Below are positions 42,033 through 50,190 of a stretch of 64,000 nucleotides of DNA, piece after piece. How positions within the stretch are numbered: position 1 is the stretch's first letter; each line of letters starts with the position of its first letter. The position numbers were made by a program, and so were the translations under genes. The DNA comes from UJ101 sp047975265 (GTDB taxonomy: Bacteria > Bacteroidota > Bacteroidia > Flavobacteriales > UJ101), in the NCBI GenBank assembly GCA_047975265.1, contig JBKEDE010000016.1, forward strand, positions 80,739-144,738. Direction: 5' to 3'. Below the pieces are notes generated by a model. It worked only from the letters and a program-made list of their open reading frames with translations. It ran no database searches and was not told the DNA's origin.

Positions 42033-43256
42033 TTATGCAACATAAGATAACTTTTTATTTTTAAACTTTATTTCAAAAAGCTCTATATAAATCGTAAAAA
42101 TCGTTAGTAAATACAATGAGGATATAAAATCACGATTAAAAACCAACGTTTCATAGTTGGGTAGATGCATGAATCTAAGCACTCCTTCAAGGTTTAATAA
42201 ATAGGCTAAGCAACCAATAATCGAAATAAAAGGTTTCTTCGTGTACAAAGAGTATGCTATTAGAAACACAAAAGCTGGATGACTGTACCTTTCATGCATC
42301 TGTGTGTTGAAATAAAAGAATAGCAACGGGATGATACCACATAGTAGTAAAAATTTTTCTATAGGAAAATTAAAGTCTGTTTTTCTTCTAATAGATAAAT
42401 ATCCACTCTTAAGCAAAGGAAATAAAGCAATGCCACTTGTTCCAAAAAACATAAGTAACCCCCATTGTTTATAGCTAAACCCTATAAATGTTTTGCTATC
42501 GAGCACTGTCATTAGGTCTCCAGATAAAATAAAATCCCAAATATTATAGGCATTCAAAGATACTAAAGGATATCTTCCAACCGATCCTGTTACTACTAAC
42601 CATAATTTATCAAGGGTTCCTGAAAGTATAAAAGGCAAAAGAATTATTATTTGCAGAAAAACAGGAATAAGTATCCATTGTAAGATTTTTTTTATCGAAA
42701 ATGTGGAGATAACCACAGGCAAAAGCATAAATCCGACCACAGGCAAAAAGATAATAGCTTGGAGCTTAAAATTAATAGCAAGAACAGTAAAAACTAAGGA
42801 TAAAAGCACCTTTTTCTTAAAAGCAAAATAACAAGCGATAAAAGCAAAACAAGTCAATATTCCATCTACTTGTCCCCATATTACCGTATTGTAAAGAATA
42901 GCAATGTTAAGTAAATAGAATAGGACGGAAATAATCATGTTGTCAGGAGTTGATCCCTTTTTCTTAATCAGTGAAATAAGAAAAAAACCAGTTATGAAAT
43001 GGAATAATAAGGTAATTGATTTTAGGTAATGGATATTATTCCATATCTTTTCAATGCTTTCTTGAAATACCCCAAATATTTTCAGAATGTAATGAAAAAG
43101 GGGAAGATAATCAGTATCGGATCTATAAATATTTCCTAGTCCATTTTCAAAAATGTATACTGCCCAATTCCCCCAATAGCGAATATCCGAATCGAATCCA
43201 TTATGAGGCATTATTACAAAACAGAATATGAATAACAAGATGCACAACAGGTTCAT
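42033..43256 (-). CDS. GT-C type glycosyltransferase (mannosyltransferase-like)
   Basis: Polytopic membrane protein of 407 residues with about ten helices. The first loop has PHNGFDSDIRYWGNWAVYIF, an acidic motif after the first helix typical of GT-C enzymes that use polyprenyl-phosphate sugars, followed by TDYLPLFHYILKIFG and NTVIWGQVDGILTCFAF. It is related in layout to Alg6/Gpi14-like transferases. It probably adds a sugar to a surface glycan or lipid; no glycan genes adjoin it. A coding-like frame just upstream (43365-43257) may be its lost N-terminus. It lies between palindromic elements 2 and 3. Confidence 0.75.
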   Translation of the reverse strand: MNLLCILLFIFCFVIMPHNGFDSDIRYWGNWAVYIFENGLGNIYRSDTDYLPLFHYILKIFGVFQESIEKIWNNIHYLKSITLLFHFITGFFLISLIKKKGSTPDNMIISVLFYLLNIAILYNTVIWGQVDGILTCFAFIACYFAFKKKVLLSLVFTVLAINFKLQAIIFLPVVGFMLLPVVISTFSIKKILQWILIPVFLQIIILLPFILSGTLDKLWLVVTGSVGRYPLVSLNAYNIWDFILSGDLMTVLDSKTFIGFSYKQWGLLMFFGTSGIALFPLLKSGYLSIRRKTDFNFPIEKFLLLCGIIPLLFFYFNTQMHERYSHPAFVFLIAYSLYTKKPFISIIGCLAYLLNLEGVLRFMHLPNYETLVFNRDFISSLYLLTIFTIYIELFEIKFKNKKLSYVA

Positions 43257-43372
43257 TAAATATCAAAATGTAGATAAAAATTTCATTATTTATTTCATTT
43301 AACCCAAAATCTCTACCATTCATTTGCTCCCAAAAATATTTTTCTTTTTCAGTTCTGTTTTCCATCAAAATT

Positions 43373-43395
43373 ACTGCCAACGATGTTGGGCACAG
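43373..43395 (+). repeat. Palindromic intergenic element, copy 3
   Basis: CCAAC-GAT-GTTGG (43377-43389), bounded by ACTG and CAGT, resembles the cores of copies 1 and 2. It lies just upstream of the glycosyltransferase region. Confidence 0.5.
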
Positions 43396-43558
43396 TATTT
43401 TTATTTTCAAAGTTCATTTAATTCATTGTTTGACGGATTGTAATCACATTTTATACTACAAACATACAATTTAAAATTATTTATGAAACAACTTGGTCGA
43501 ATTATCCTCATTTATAAAAAAAATGATTAAAATTAGCTTTTAAAACGTAGAGAATAAG

Positions 43559-43566
43559 TAAATTTG
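43559..43566 (+). promoter_or_regulatory. Candidate -7 promoter element of the cytochrome c synthase gene (TAAATTTG)
   Basis: TAnnTTTG match 22 bases before the ATG at 43589. Confidence 0.5.
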
Positions 43567-43588
43567 AGGTCAATTTTAAATTAAAAAA

Positions 43589-46500
43589 ATGAAACTCTTC
43601 CGAATATTGTTTTCAACCCGAACTATGACATTACTACTTATTATTTTTGCAACCGCTATGGGAATTGCGACTTTTGTAGAATCATGGTACGGGACACCTA
43701 CGGCTCAGGCATGGATTTATAAAACCAAATGGTTTGAACTTATCATGGTTTTGTTAATTCTTAATTTTGCAGGAAATATAGAACGCTATAAATTGTACAC
43801 TTGGAAAAAATTGCCAACTTTACTGGTGCATGTTTCTTTTATCATTATGTTTGTAGGAGCCTTTATTTCACGTTATTACAGCTTTGAAGGTCAAATTGAT
43901 ATTGCCGAAGGAAAAACAGGAAATATTATCCGTTCTTATGAATCGTTCTTTAAATACATGGTGAAAGAAGACGGAAAACAACCTTTTTATGGAGAAGATT
44001 CATTTATTTTATCCTCTTTTCATAAAGATTTTCATAAAACGATTCATTATGGAGATAAAACCGTAGAATTTACGGTAACCGATTATATCCAAAAAAAATA
44101 CTCAAAAGGACATGCCGGAGTAGAAGTGGTTACCAAAATGGGAGGTCAAGATAACGGACAAGCCGTTCGGGAATCGGAAACTTTATTAAAAGGAGCTATT
44201 ATTGAATTTGATGGACAAAAATTAGGATTTGAAAGTTCTGATAAATCCATTATTAATATCATAGAAAAAAATGATTCATTGTATTTAAAAGCTCCGTATG
44301 AATTTGGTTATTTTAATATGTTGAAAAATGATTCAGGACGTGTAAAAGCAAACGAATTAACAAAAATCGAACAAATTTTATACACAACAGCTCAAGCACG
44401 GTTTGTAATTCTACCTGCTGAAATAGATAACTTAGTTATTGGAGAGTTAAAATCAGGCAATGAAACCAAAACGGTTTCGTTTTACGGTCGCCAGTTCAAT
44501 ACCAATTACAGTCCTGCTTTTGAAATAAACGGAATGCAAATAAGTTTAGGGTATGGTTCGTCGTGGCTCGACTCAAAGTATAAAATGCCTTTTGCCATAC
44601 GTTTAAATGATTTTCAATTGGAAAAATACCCTGGTTCTGAAAATCCTTCTTCATTTGCCAGTGAAGTAACGGTTTTAGATGGAGAAAAAAAATTTCCATA
44701 CCGAATTTTTATGAATCATGTGTTGGATTATAAAGGATATCGTTTTTTTCAATCTTCATACATTGTTTCTCCTAAAGGAGAAGAGACAACCGTTTTATCT
44801 GTAAATGCTGATTTTTGGGGAACGCTGGTTACTTATATAGGTTATTTTATCATGGGATTAAGTATGATTCTAACACTATTTTGGAGAGGAAGCTATTTTA
44901 GTAAGTTACGTCAAGTTTTAGCATCAATTAAAAAACGTAAAGCGACCTTAATAATTATTTTGTTTTTATCCGTAGGAGGGATGTATGCTCAAACAGGTAA
45001 GGCTACCGATTCGGAAAAAGAAATGGAAACTCACGTTCACGAAGATGGAACGGTTCATGATGCTGATCATAATCTTGTAAATCAACAAGATAAAACCCAT
45101 ATTCACGAAGACGGTACAGTTCATGACGAACATCATAATCCTGTAGAACAAGAAGAGCATAATCATGATACGCATACCCATCAGCCACAAAGTTTTGATC
45201 ACGGTTTTGCCGATTCTTTTACCATAGATTCTGAACATGCAAAAAAATTAGGAAAAATTCTTGTGCAAGATCAACAAGGAAGAATCAAACCTATTGATAC
45301 ATATGCAAGAGAATTAATTGAAGAAATACACGGAAGTACTCAGATTGACTCTCTCAATGCTGTTCAGGCTTATCTTTCAATGACTTTTGAAACTTCCAAA
45401 TGGTTCAACCAGCCGATTATATTAGTCGGTAAAAAAGGAGGTGAGGAGCTTAAAAAAATCACGCGTGCCATAGATAAAAATGGAAAATGGTACACTTCAA
45501 TGGTTGATTTAGTAAAAAAAGATCCTGATAATCCCTCCGCAAAAACATTGTATGATGTATATGAAGAAGCATTTAACAAGGCAGAATCTGAACGTGATGA
45601 TTTTGATAAACAGGTGCTAAAAATTATACAACGTTTAAGTACTATTGAAGGAATGGGAAATGGAAGCTATTTTTGGGTGATTCCGGATTTGAAATCTAAA
45701 AATAATGATTGGAACAGTTGGGCAACACATCAAGGAGAATTATTTAAGGATGGACAAATTTTTGTTAGTGATTATTTTAATTCCGTTTTAAAAGCCCGAG
45801 AAACAAAAGATTGGTCTAAACCCAATGAAAATCTTCAAAAAATAGCTGATTTTCAACAAACGGATGATGTTGAGATGCCTTCAAAACAAAAAGTTGATTT
45901 AGAAATTTTATACAACAAATTTCCTGTATTTAAAATCTGTATGATTTTCTATGCCATTTTAGGGTTTTTACTCATCGTATTGGCGTTTATAAACTTATAC
46001 AATCATAAAAGGTCTATAAAAATTTTTGGGAATGTATTAAGTGCTTTAATTATCATCACTTTTTTATTGCATACAGCCGGACTTGCCGTACGATGGTATA
46101 TTTCCGGACATGCTCCTTGGAGTAACGGATATGAAGCCATTATTTTTGTTGCGTGGTGTACTTTATTTGCCAGTATTGTTTTTGCTTATAAAAACTATTT
46201 TGTTTTATCATCCGGATCACTAATGGCTGTTTTATTAATGATTTTTTCATTTTTAAGCGTTGTATCGCCTACCGTAACCAATTTGGTACCTGTGTTAAAA
46301 TCGTATTGGTTAGTTATCCATGTTGCTGTTATTGTTTCGAGTTACGGATTTTTAGGTTTAAGTTTTATTATTGGATTTGTTAATCTGATTTTAATGGGAA
46401 TACGGACGAAAAGTACCTATAAAAAAATAACACTGAATATCAAAGAATTAACAATTATTTCTGAATTATCCATGATCATCGGTTTATATACGTTATCGGC

Positions 46501-46852
46501 AGGAACTTTTTTAGGAGGAGTCTGGGCAAATGAGAGCTGGGGACGTTATTGGAGTTGGGATCCAAAAGAAACCTGGGCATTTATCAGTATGTTCGTATAT
46601 GCTGTTGTGGTACACATGCGTTTAGTTCCCGGACTTCGTGGATATTTTGCCTTTAATATAGCTTCTATTTTTTCTTTTGCTTCTGTCTTGATGACTTTTT
46701 TAGGTGTTAATTACTTTTTGTCCGGTATGCATTCCTATGGTGCAGGAGATCCAATACCTGTTTTAGAATGGGTACTTCCTCTTATGTTTATTATTTTGGT
46801 ATTGATCTTTTTTGCTAATAGAAATGAAAGAAGATTGTGGATAAAAAAGTAA
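43589..46852 (+). CDS. Fused ResB-CcsA cytochrome c synthase (system II)
   Basis: Membrane haem lyase of 1087 residues that attaches haem to c-type apocytochromes outside the inner membrane. The N-terminal half is ResB-like (helices at about 10-30, 45-62, 70-95 and 410-435, with a large periplasmic domain between). The C-terminal half (from about 785) is CcsA-like, with the tryptophan-rich haem-handling motif GGVWANESWGRYWSWDPKE. Between them a helix ending in GGMYAQTG leads into a His-rich duplicated loop (residues about 480-531), rare for the family. The helix before that loop resembles a signal peptide, a likely scar of gene fusion. Confidence 0.92.
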   Translation: MKLFRILFSTRTMTLLLIIFATAMGIATFVESWYGTPTAQAWIYKTKWFELIMVLLILNFAGNIERYKLYTWKKLPTLLVHVSFIIMFVGAFISRYYSFEGQIDIAEGKTGNIIRSYESFFKYMVKEDGKQPFYGEDSFILSSFHKDFHKTIHYGDKTVEFTVTDYIQKKYSKGHAGVEVVTKMGGQDNGQAVRESETLLKGAIIEFDGQKLGFESSDKSIINIIEKNDSLYLKAPYEFGYFNMLKNDSGRVKANELTKIEQILYTTAQARFVILPAEIDNLVIGELKSGNETKTVSFYGRQFNTNYSPAFEINGMQISLGYGSSWLDSKYKMPFAIRLNDFQLEKYPGSENPSSFASEVTVLDGEKKFPYRIFMNHVLDYKGYRFFQSSYIVSPKGEETTVLSVNADFWGTLVTYIGYFIMGLSMILTLFWRGSYFSKLRQVLASIKKRKATLIIILFLSVGGMYAQTGKATDSEKEMETHVHEDGTVHDADHNLVNQQDKTHIHEDGTVHDEHHNPVEQEEHNHDTHTHQPQSFDHGFADSFTIDSEHAKKLGKILVQDQQGRIKPIDTYARELIEEIHGSTQIDSLNAVQAYLSMTFETSKWFNQPIILVGKKGGEELKKITRAIDKNGKWYTSMVDLVKKDPDNPSAKTLYDVYEEAFNKAESERDDFDKQVLKIIQRLSTIEGMGNGSYFWVIPDLKSKNNDWNSWATHQGELFKDGQIFVSDYFNSVLKARETKDWSKPNENLQKIADFQQTDDVEMPSKQKVDLEILYNKFPVFKICMIFYAILGFLLIVLAFINLYNHKRSIKIFGNVLSALIIITFLLHTAGLAVRWYISGHAPWSNGYEAIIFVAWCTLFASIVFAYKNYFVLSSGSLMAVLLMIFSFLSVVSPTVTNLVPVLKSYWLVIHVAVIVSSYGFLGLSFIIGFVNLILMGIRTKSTYKKITLNIKELTIISELSMIIGLYTLSAGTFLGGVWANESWGRYWSWDPKETWAFISMFVYAVVVHMRLVPGLRGYFAFNIASIFSFASVLMTFLGVNYFLSGMHSYGAGDPIPVLEWVLPLMFIILVLIFFANRNERRLWIKK
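45029..45183 (+). repeat. Tandem His-rich coding repeat in the cytochrome c synthase gene
   Basis: Two copies of a 22-residue unit (HVHEDGTVHDADHN and HIHEDGTVHDEHHN cores), followed by EEHNHDTHTHQ. About fifteen histidines lie in 52 residues predicted to be periplasmic, suggesting binding of haem or a metal ion. Confidence 0.8.
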
Positions 46853-46955
46853 GATTTTTTTAAAGTAAATTTAGTGAGATTAATCAATTTTGATTAAAAA
46901 ATTGAATTTAACAGAAAAAATGTAAGGATAACAATTAAAAATGTAAATTTGCAGA

Positions 46956-47756
46956 ATGGCAAAAAAATATTTAATCATATCAGGATTATTTTTAATGACG
47001 TTCTCAAGTTGTAGCAAAGAATTTGAGAAAGCCATGAAGAGTACAGATAAAGATTTGATTATCAATACTGCAGAGAATTTTTATGCAAAGGGTAAATACC
47101 GTCAGGCAAGTGAATTGTTACGCCGTGTAACACCTATGGTATTAGGAACACCCGATGCAAAAAAAGTATTGTACATGGCTGCCCAAAATTCATTTCAAGA
47201 TGAAAATTATTTGTTGTCAGCTACGCGATTTAAAAATTATGCCGAAGGAAATCGACGGGATTCTTTGGCTGAAAAAGCGTTATTTATGGCAGCCAAATCG
47301 TATTATTTGAATTCTCCTGCCTATGATTTGGATCAATCGGATACAAATGAAGCCATTTCAATCATTCAAGATTATGTAAACCGCTATCCTGATTCTGGAC
47401 ATGTAAGTGAAGCCAATTCTTACATCATAGAATTGCGTCAGAAACTGGAGAAAAAAGCCTATGAAAATGCAAAAACCTATTATAAAACAGGTTTTTATAG
47501 AGCAGCTGATATCTCTTTCCAAACATTTATAGAAGATTATCCTGATTCAAAATACAGAGAAGATGCTTATATTTACTTGCTCCGGTCTCGTCATGAGGTA
47601 GCTTTAAACAGTGTTTCTGACAAAAAGCGGGCAAGACTTATAGAAGCAAACACGGCTTATAAACGCTTGAGTAAATTATATCCTGAATCGGAATATTTAA
47701 AGGAAGCGACTAAATTAAATGAAGAAATTTTAAAAGAATTAGAACAATACAAATAA
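46956..47756 (+). CDS. bamD: Outer-membrane assembly lipoprotein BamD
   Basis: Lipoprotein of the Bam complex that inserts outer-membrane barrels. The 266-residue product has a lipobox ending in MTFSSC (Cys at 19) followed by SKEFEKAMKS, then five TPR-like helix pairs typical of BamD (FYAKGKYRQASELLRRVTP, DENYLLSATRFKNYAEG, FYRAADISFQTFIEDYPDS). It starts a tightly packed run with rpoZ, coaBC, DUF4835 and recN, a common order in Bacteroidota. A TAAATTTG element at 46944 lies too close to the ATG for a normal leader. Confidence 0.94.
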   Translation: MAKKYLIISGLFLMTFSSCSKEFEKAMKSTDKDLIINTAENFYAKGKYRQASELLRRVTPMVLGTPDAKKVLYMAAQNSFQDENYLLSATRFKNYAEGNRRDSLAEKALFMAAKSYYLNSPAYDLDQSDTNEAISIIQDYVNRYPDSGHVSEANSYIIELRQKLEKKAYENAKTYYKTGFYRAADISFQTFIEDYPDSKYREDAYIYLLRSRHEVALNSVSDKKRARLIEANTAYKRLSKLYPESEYLKEATKLNEEILKELEQYK

Positions 47757-47758
47757 TT

Positions 47759-48079
47759 ATGAGTTATAAAGAATCAAAAGCACCTAACAGTACGATTACA
47801 GCAAATCGATTGGAAGTTGAAGATAAAACGGGAAATCTTTACGAATCCATTGCTATTATAGCAAAACGTGCTCAGCAGATTAACAGTGAAATGAAAGCTG
47901 AACTTTTACAAAAGTTGAATGAATTTGCTGCTCATAATGAGAATTTAGATGAAGTTTTTGAAAACAGAGAGCAAATTGAAGTTTCAAAATTTTATGAGAA
48001 ATTGCCTAAACCTACTCAAATAGCTTTGCAAGAGTGGTTGGATGATGAAATTTATTATAGAACTCCAAGTGAAGAGTAA
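47759..48079 (+). CDS. rpoZ: DNA-directed RNA polymerase omega subunit (Bacteroidota type)
   Basis: Small RNA polymerase subunit of 106 residues that aids assembly through beta-prime. The core matches the divergent Bacteroidota omega (NRLEVEDKTGNLYESIAIIA, KRAQQINSEMKAEL), with an acidic C-terminal extension. It begins 2 bases after bamD and ends 6 bases before coaBC. The identity rests on this core motif and conserved gene order. Confidence 0.88.
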   Translation: MSYKESKAPNSTITANRLEVEDKTGNLYESIAIIAKRAQQINSEMKAELLQKLNEFAAHNENLDEVFENREQIEVSKFYEKLPKPTQIALQEWLDDEIYYRTPSEE

Positions 48080-48085
48080 AAAAGA

Positions 48086-49276
48086 ATGGTTTTGAAAGGA
48101 AAAAAAATACTGTTAGGCGTAACAGGAGGAATAGCAGCTTACAAGGCTGCTTTTTTGGTTCGTTTATTGGTAAAAGAACAGGCTGAAGTAAAAGTGATTA
48201 TGACAGAATCGGCCAAAGAATTTATTACACCTCTTACCTTAGCCGTACTTTCAAAAAATTCGGTAGAATCAACACTTGTTACCAATGACAAATGGACTAA
48301 TCACGTAGAATGGGGAATGTGGGCTGATTTGTTTATCATAGCACCCCTAACAGCCAATACATTAAGCAAAATGGCTCATGGGATTTGTGATAATTTATTG
48401 TTAGCTACATATTTATCAGCAAAATGTCCTGTTGTTGTGGCTCCATCTATGGATTTGGATATGTATGCACATGCTGCTACCCAAATGAATCTTGAAAAAT
48501 TATACACTTTTGGAAATATTTGCATAAAACCTGAAGAAGGTGAATTAGCTAGCGGATTAATAGGGGAAGGGCGTATGGCAGAGCCTGAGGATATTTTAGA
48601 AAAAATTAAGCAGCTCTTCAACTCTGATTTGCCTTTAAAAAACAAAAAAATTCTGATTTCGGCAGGACCTACTTATGAAAAAATAGATCCTATTCGTTTT
48701 TTGGGAAATCATTCAACCGGAAAAATGGGGTATGCTTTGGCAGAACAGGCAGCAAAATTAGGTGCTGAAGTTATATTGGTCTCAGGACCGTCAAATGAAG
48801 TTTTATCGGTTACGCATAATATTCAAAAAATTAAGGTTACTTCTGCTGAAGAAATGCTTACGACCATTGAACAGTTATATACAGAGCAAGATATTGTTAT
48901 AATGGCTGCAGCAGTTGCCGATTATCGTCCTAAAAAAGTGGCACAGCAGAAAATAAAAAAACAAGAAGCTGCATTTTCCATAGAACTTGAACGTACAACC
49001 GATATCTTAAAAGTATTAGGAGAAAAAAAGCAACATCAGCTTTTAGTTGGTTTTGCCTTGGAAACGCATGATGAAGAACAAAATGCTTTGTCTAAATTAA
49101 GGCGTAAGAATTTAGACTTCATTGTTTTAAATAGTTTACAAGACCAAGGTGCCGGCTTCAAGAAAAATACAAACAAAATCACTATATTTGATCGTTCGGA
49201 GAAAAAAATAACCTTTGATTTAAAATCTAAACAAGAGGTTGCTTTAGATATTTTAAATACGATTGTAAAGCGATGA
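48086..49276 (+). CDS. coaBC: Bifunctional phosphopantothenoylcysteine decarboxylase/synthetase
   Basis: Two successive steps of coenzyme A synthesis in one cytosolic protein of 396 residues. The N-terminal FMN-dependent decarboxylase (about 1-180) shows GVTGGIAAYKAAFLVRLL, the histidine in TNHVEWGMWAD and the substrate loop APSMDLDMY, where most relatives have PAMN or PAMD. The C-terminal synthetase shows SAGPTYEKIDPIRFLGNHST, GKMGYALAEQA and AAAVADYRPKK. It overlaps the DUF4835 gene by ATGA. Confidence 0.95.
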   Translation: MVLKGKKILLGVTGGIAAYKAAFLVRLLVKEQAEVKVIMTESAKEFITPLTLAVLSKNSVESTLVTNDKWTNHVEWGMWADLFIIAPLTANTLSKMAHGICDNLLLATYLSAKCPVVVAPSMDLDMYAHAATQMNLEKLYTFGNICIKPEEGELASGLIGEGRMAEPEDILEKIKQLFNSDLPLKNKKILISAGPTYEKIDPIRFLGNHSTGKMGYALAEQAAKLGAEVILVSGPSNEVLSVTHNIQKIKVTSAEEMLTTIEQLYTEQDIVIMAAAVADYRPKKVAQQKIKKQEAAFSIELERTTDILKVLGEKKQHQLLVGFALETHDEEQNALSKLRRKNLDFIVLNSLQDQGAGFKKNTNKITIFDRSEKKITFDLKSKQEVALDILNTIVKR

Positions 49277-50172
49277 AAAAACTGATTTACATAAATTTAG
49301 CATTTTTTTTAGGAAATTTAGTAGCTTTTTCACAAGAATTTAACGCCAATGTAAAAGTAGATTATTCTCAAGTACAAACGAGTAATAATCAAGTGTTTAA
49401 AACATTAGAAAAAGAATTGAAAAGATACATTAATACTACAAAATGGACAAAAGAAAAATACGCAGTTGAGGAACGTATTGAATGTAATTTCAGTATCATC
49501 GTCAATGAAGAAAAAGGAGCTAATGTTTACGGTGCAACTTTACAAATTCAATCACGCCGTCCGGTTTATAACTCAAGCTATTATTCTCCTCTTATCAATT
49601 TACAAGATGCTGATTTTGATTTTAAATATGTACAGTTTCAACCCTTAATTTTTAATGAAAGACGTTTCACCGGTAATTTGGTCGATGTCGTAACGTATTA
49701 TATTTATATTATTTTAGGATATGATGCTGATACGTTTAAAGAAGAAGGAGGTACGCAATATTTTGAAAAAGCCAGACAGATTGTTAAAAATGCACAACAA
49801 CAAGGCTATGAAGGCTGGAACAGCAATGATTTAGGAAAAAATCGTTTTCGATTAACCGAAAATTTATTTGAGATAAAATACAAACCTCTTCGTAAAATAA
49901 TGTACACGTATCATCGGTTAGGATTAGATGAAATGTATAAAAATCAACGTGAGGCAAAAAACGTTATAGCAAATAATATTCTTCTTTTAAAACAATATAA
50001 AGGAAACAGTACTTTTGCCTATGTTTTAGATATTTTTTTGAATGCTAAGAGTAGTGAAATTCCTAAAATATTGAGTGGAGGAGAACCAATCAATAAAAAT
50101 ACGGGAGAAATTAAACAGGTTTTGAACGATTTAATGCCTGCCCAATCTGAAAAATGGAATCAAATTAAATAA
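49273..50172 (+). CDS. DUF4835 family exported protein
   Basis: Exported protein of 299 residues with a signal peptide (INLAFFLGNLVAFSQ). The mature part has the DUF4835 features VQTSNNQVFKTLEKELKRYI, LQIQSRRPVYNSSYYSPLIN and VDVVTYYIYIILGYDADTF. It is a Bacteroidota-specific family of unknown role that almost always lies between coaBC and recN, as here. Its start overlaps coaBC by four bases, and recN follows after 18 bases. Confidence 0.9.
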   Translation: MKKLIYINLAFFLGNLVAFSQEFNANVKVDYSQVQTSNNQVFKTLEKELKRYINTTKWTKEKYAVEERIECNFSIIVNEEKGANVYGATLQIQSRRPVYNSSYYSPLINLQDADFDFKYVQFQPLIFNERRFTGNLVDVVTYYIYIILGYDADTFKEEGGTQYFEKARQIVKNAQQQGYEGWNSNDLGKNRFRLTENLFEIKYKPLRKIMYTYHRLGLDEMYKNQREAKNVIANNILLLKQYKGNSTFAYVLDIFLNAKSSEIPKILSGGEPINKNTGEIKQVLNDLMPAQSEKWNQIK

Positions 50173-50190
50173 CTTGGTTGACCTTTTAAA

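Larger units (their letters stand above)
43257..43588. other. Island border before the cytochrome c synthase gene
   Basis: These 332 bases hold a coding-like minus-strand frame (43365-43257) just upstream of the glycosyltransferase, palindromic element 3 and the ccs promoter. Between 43400 and 43550 nothing was recognised. Confidence 0.5.

Noticed and set aside
46944..46951. TAAATTTG as bamD promoter
   Set aside because: It ends 4 bases before the ATG, which would place the transcript start inside the codon; kept only as a note.
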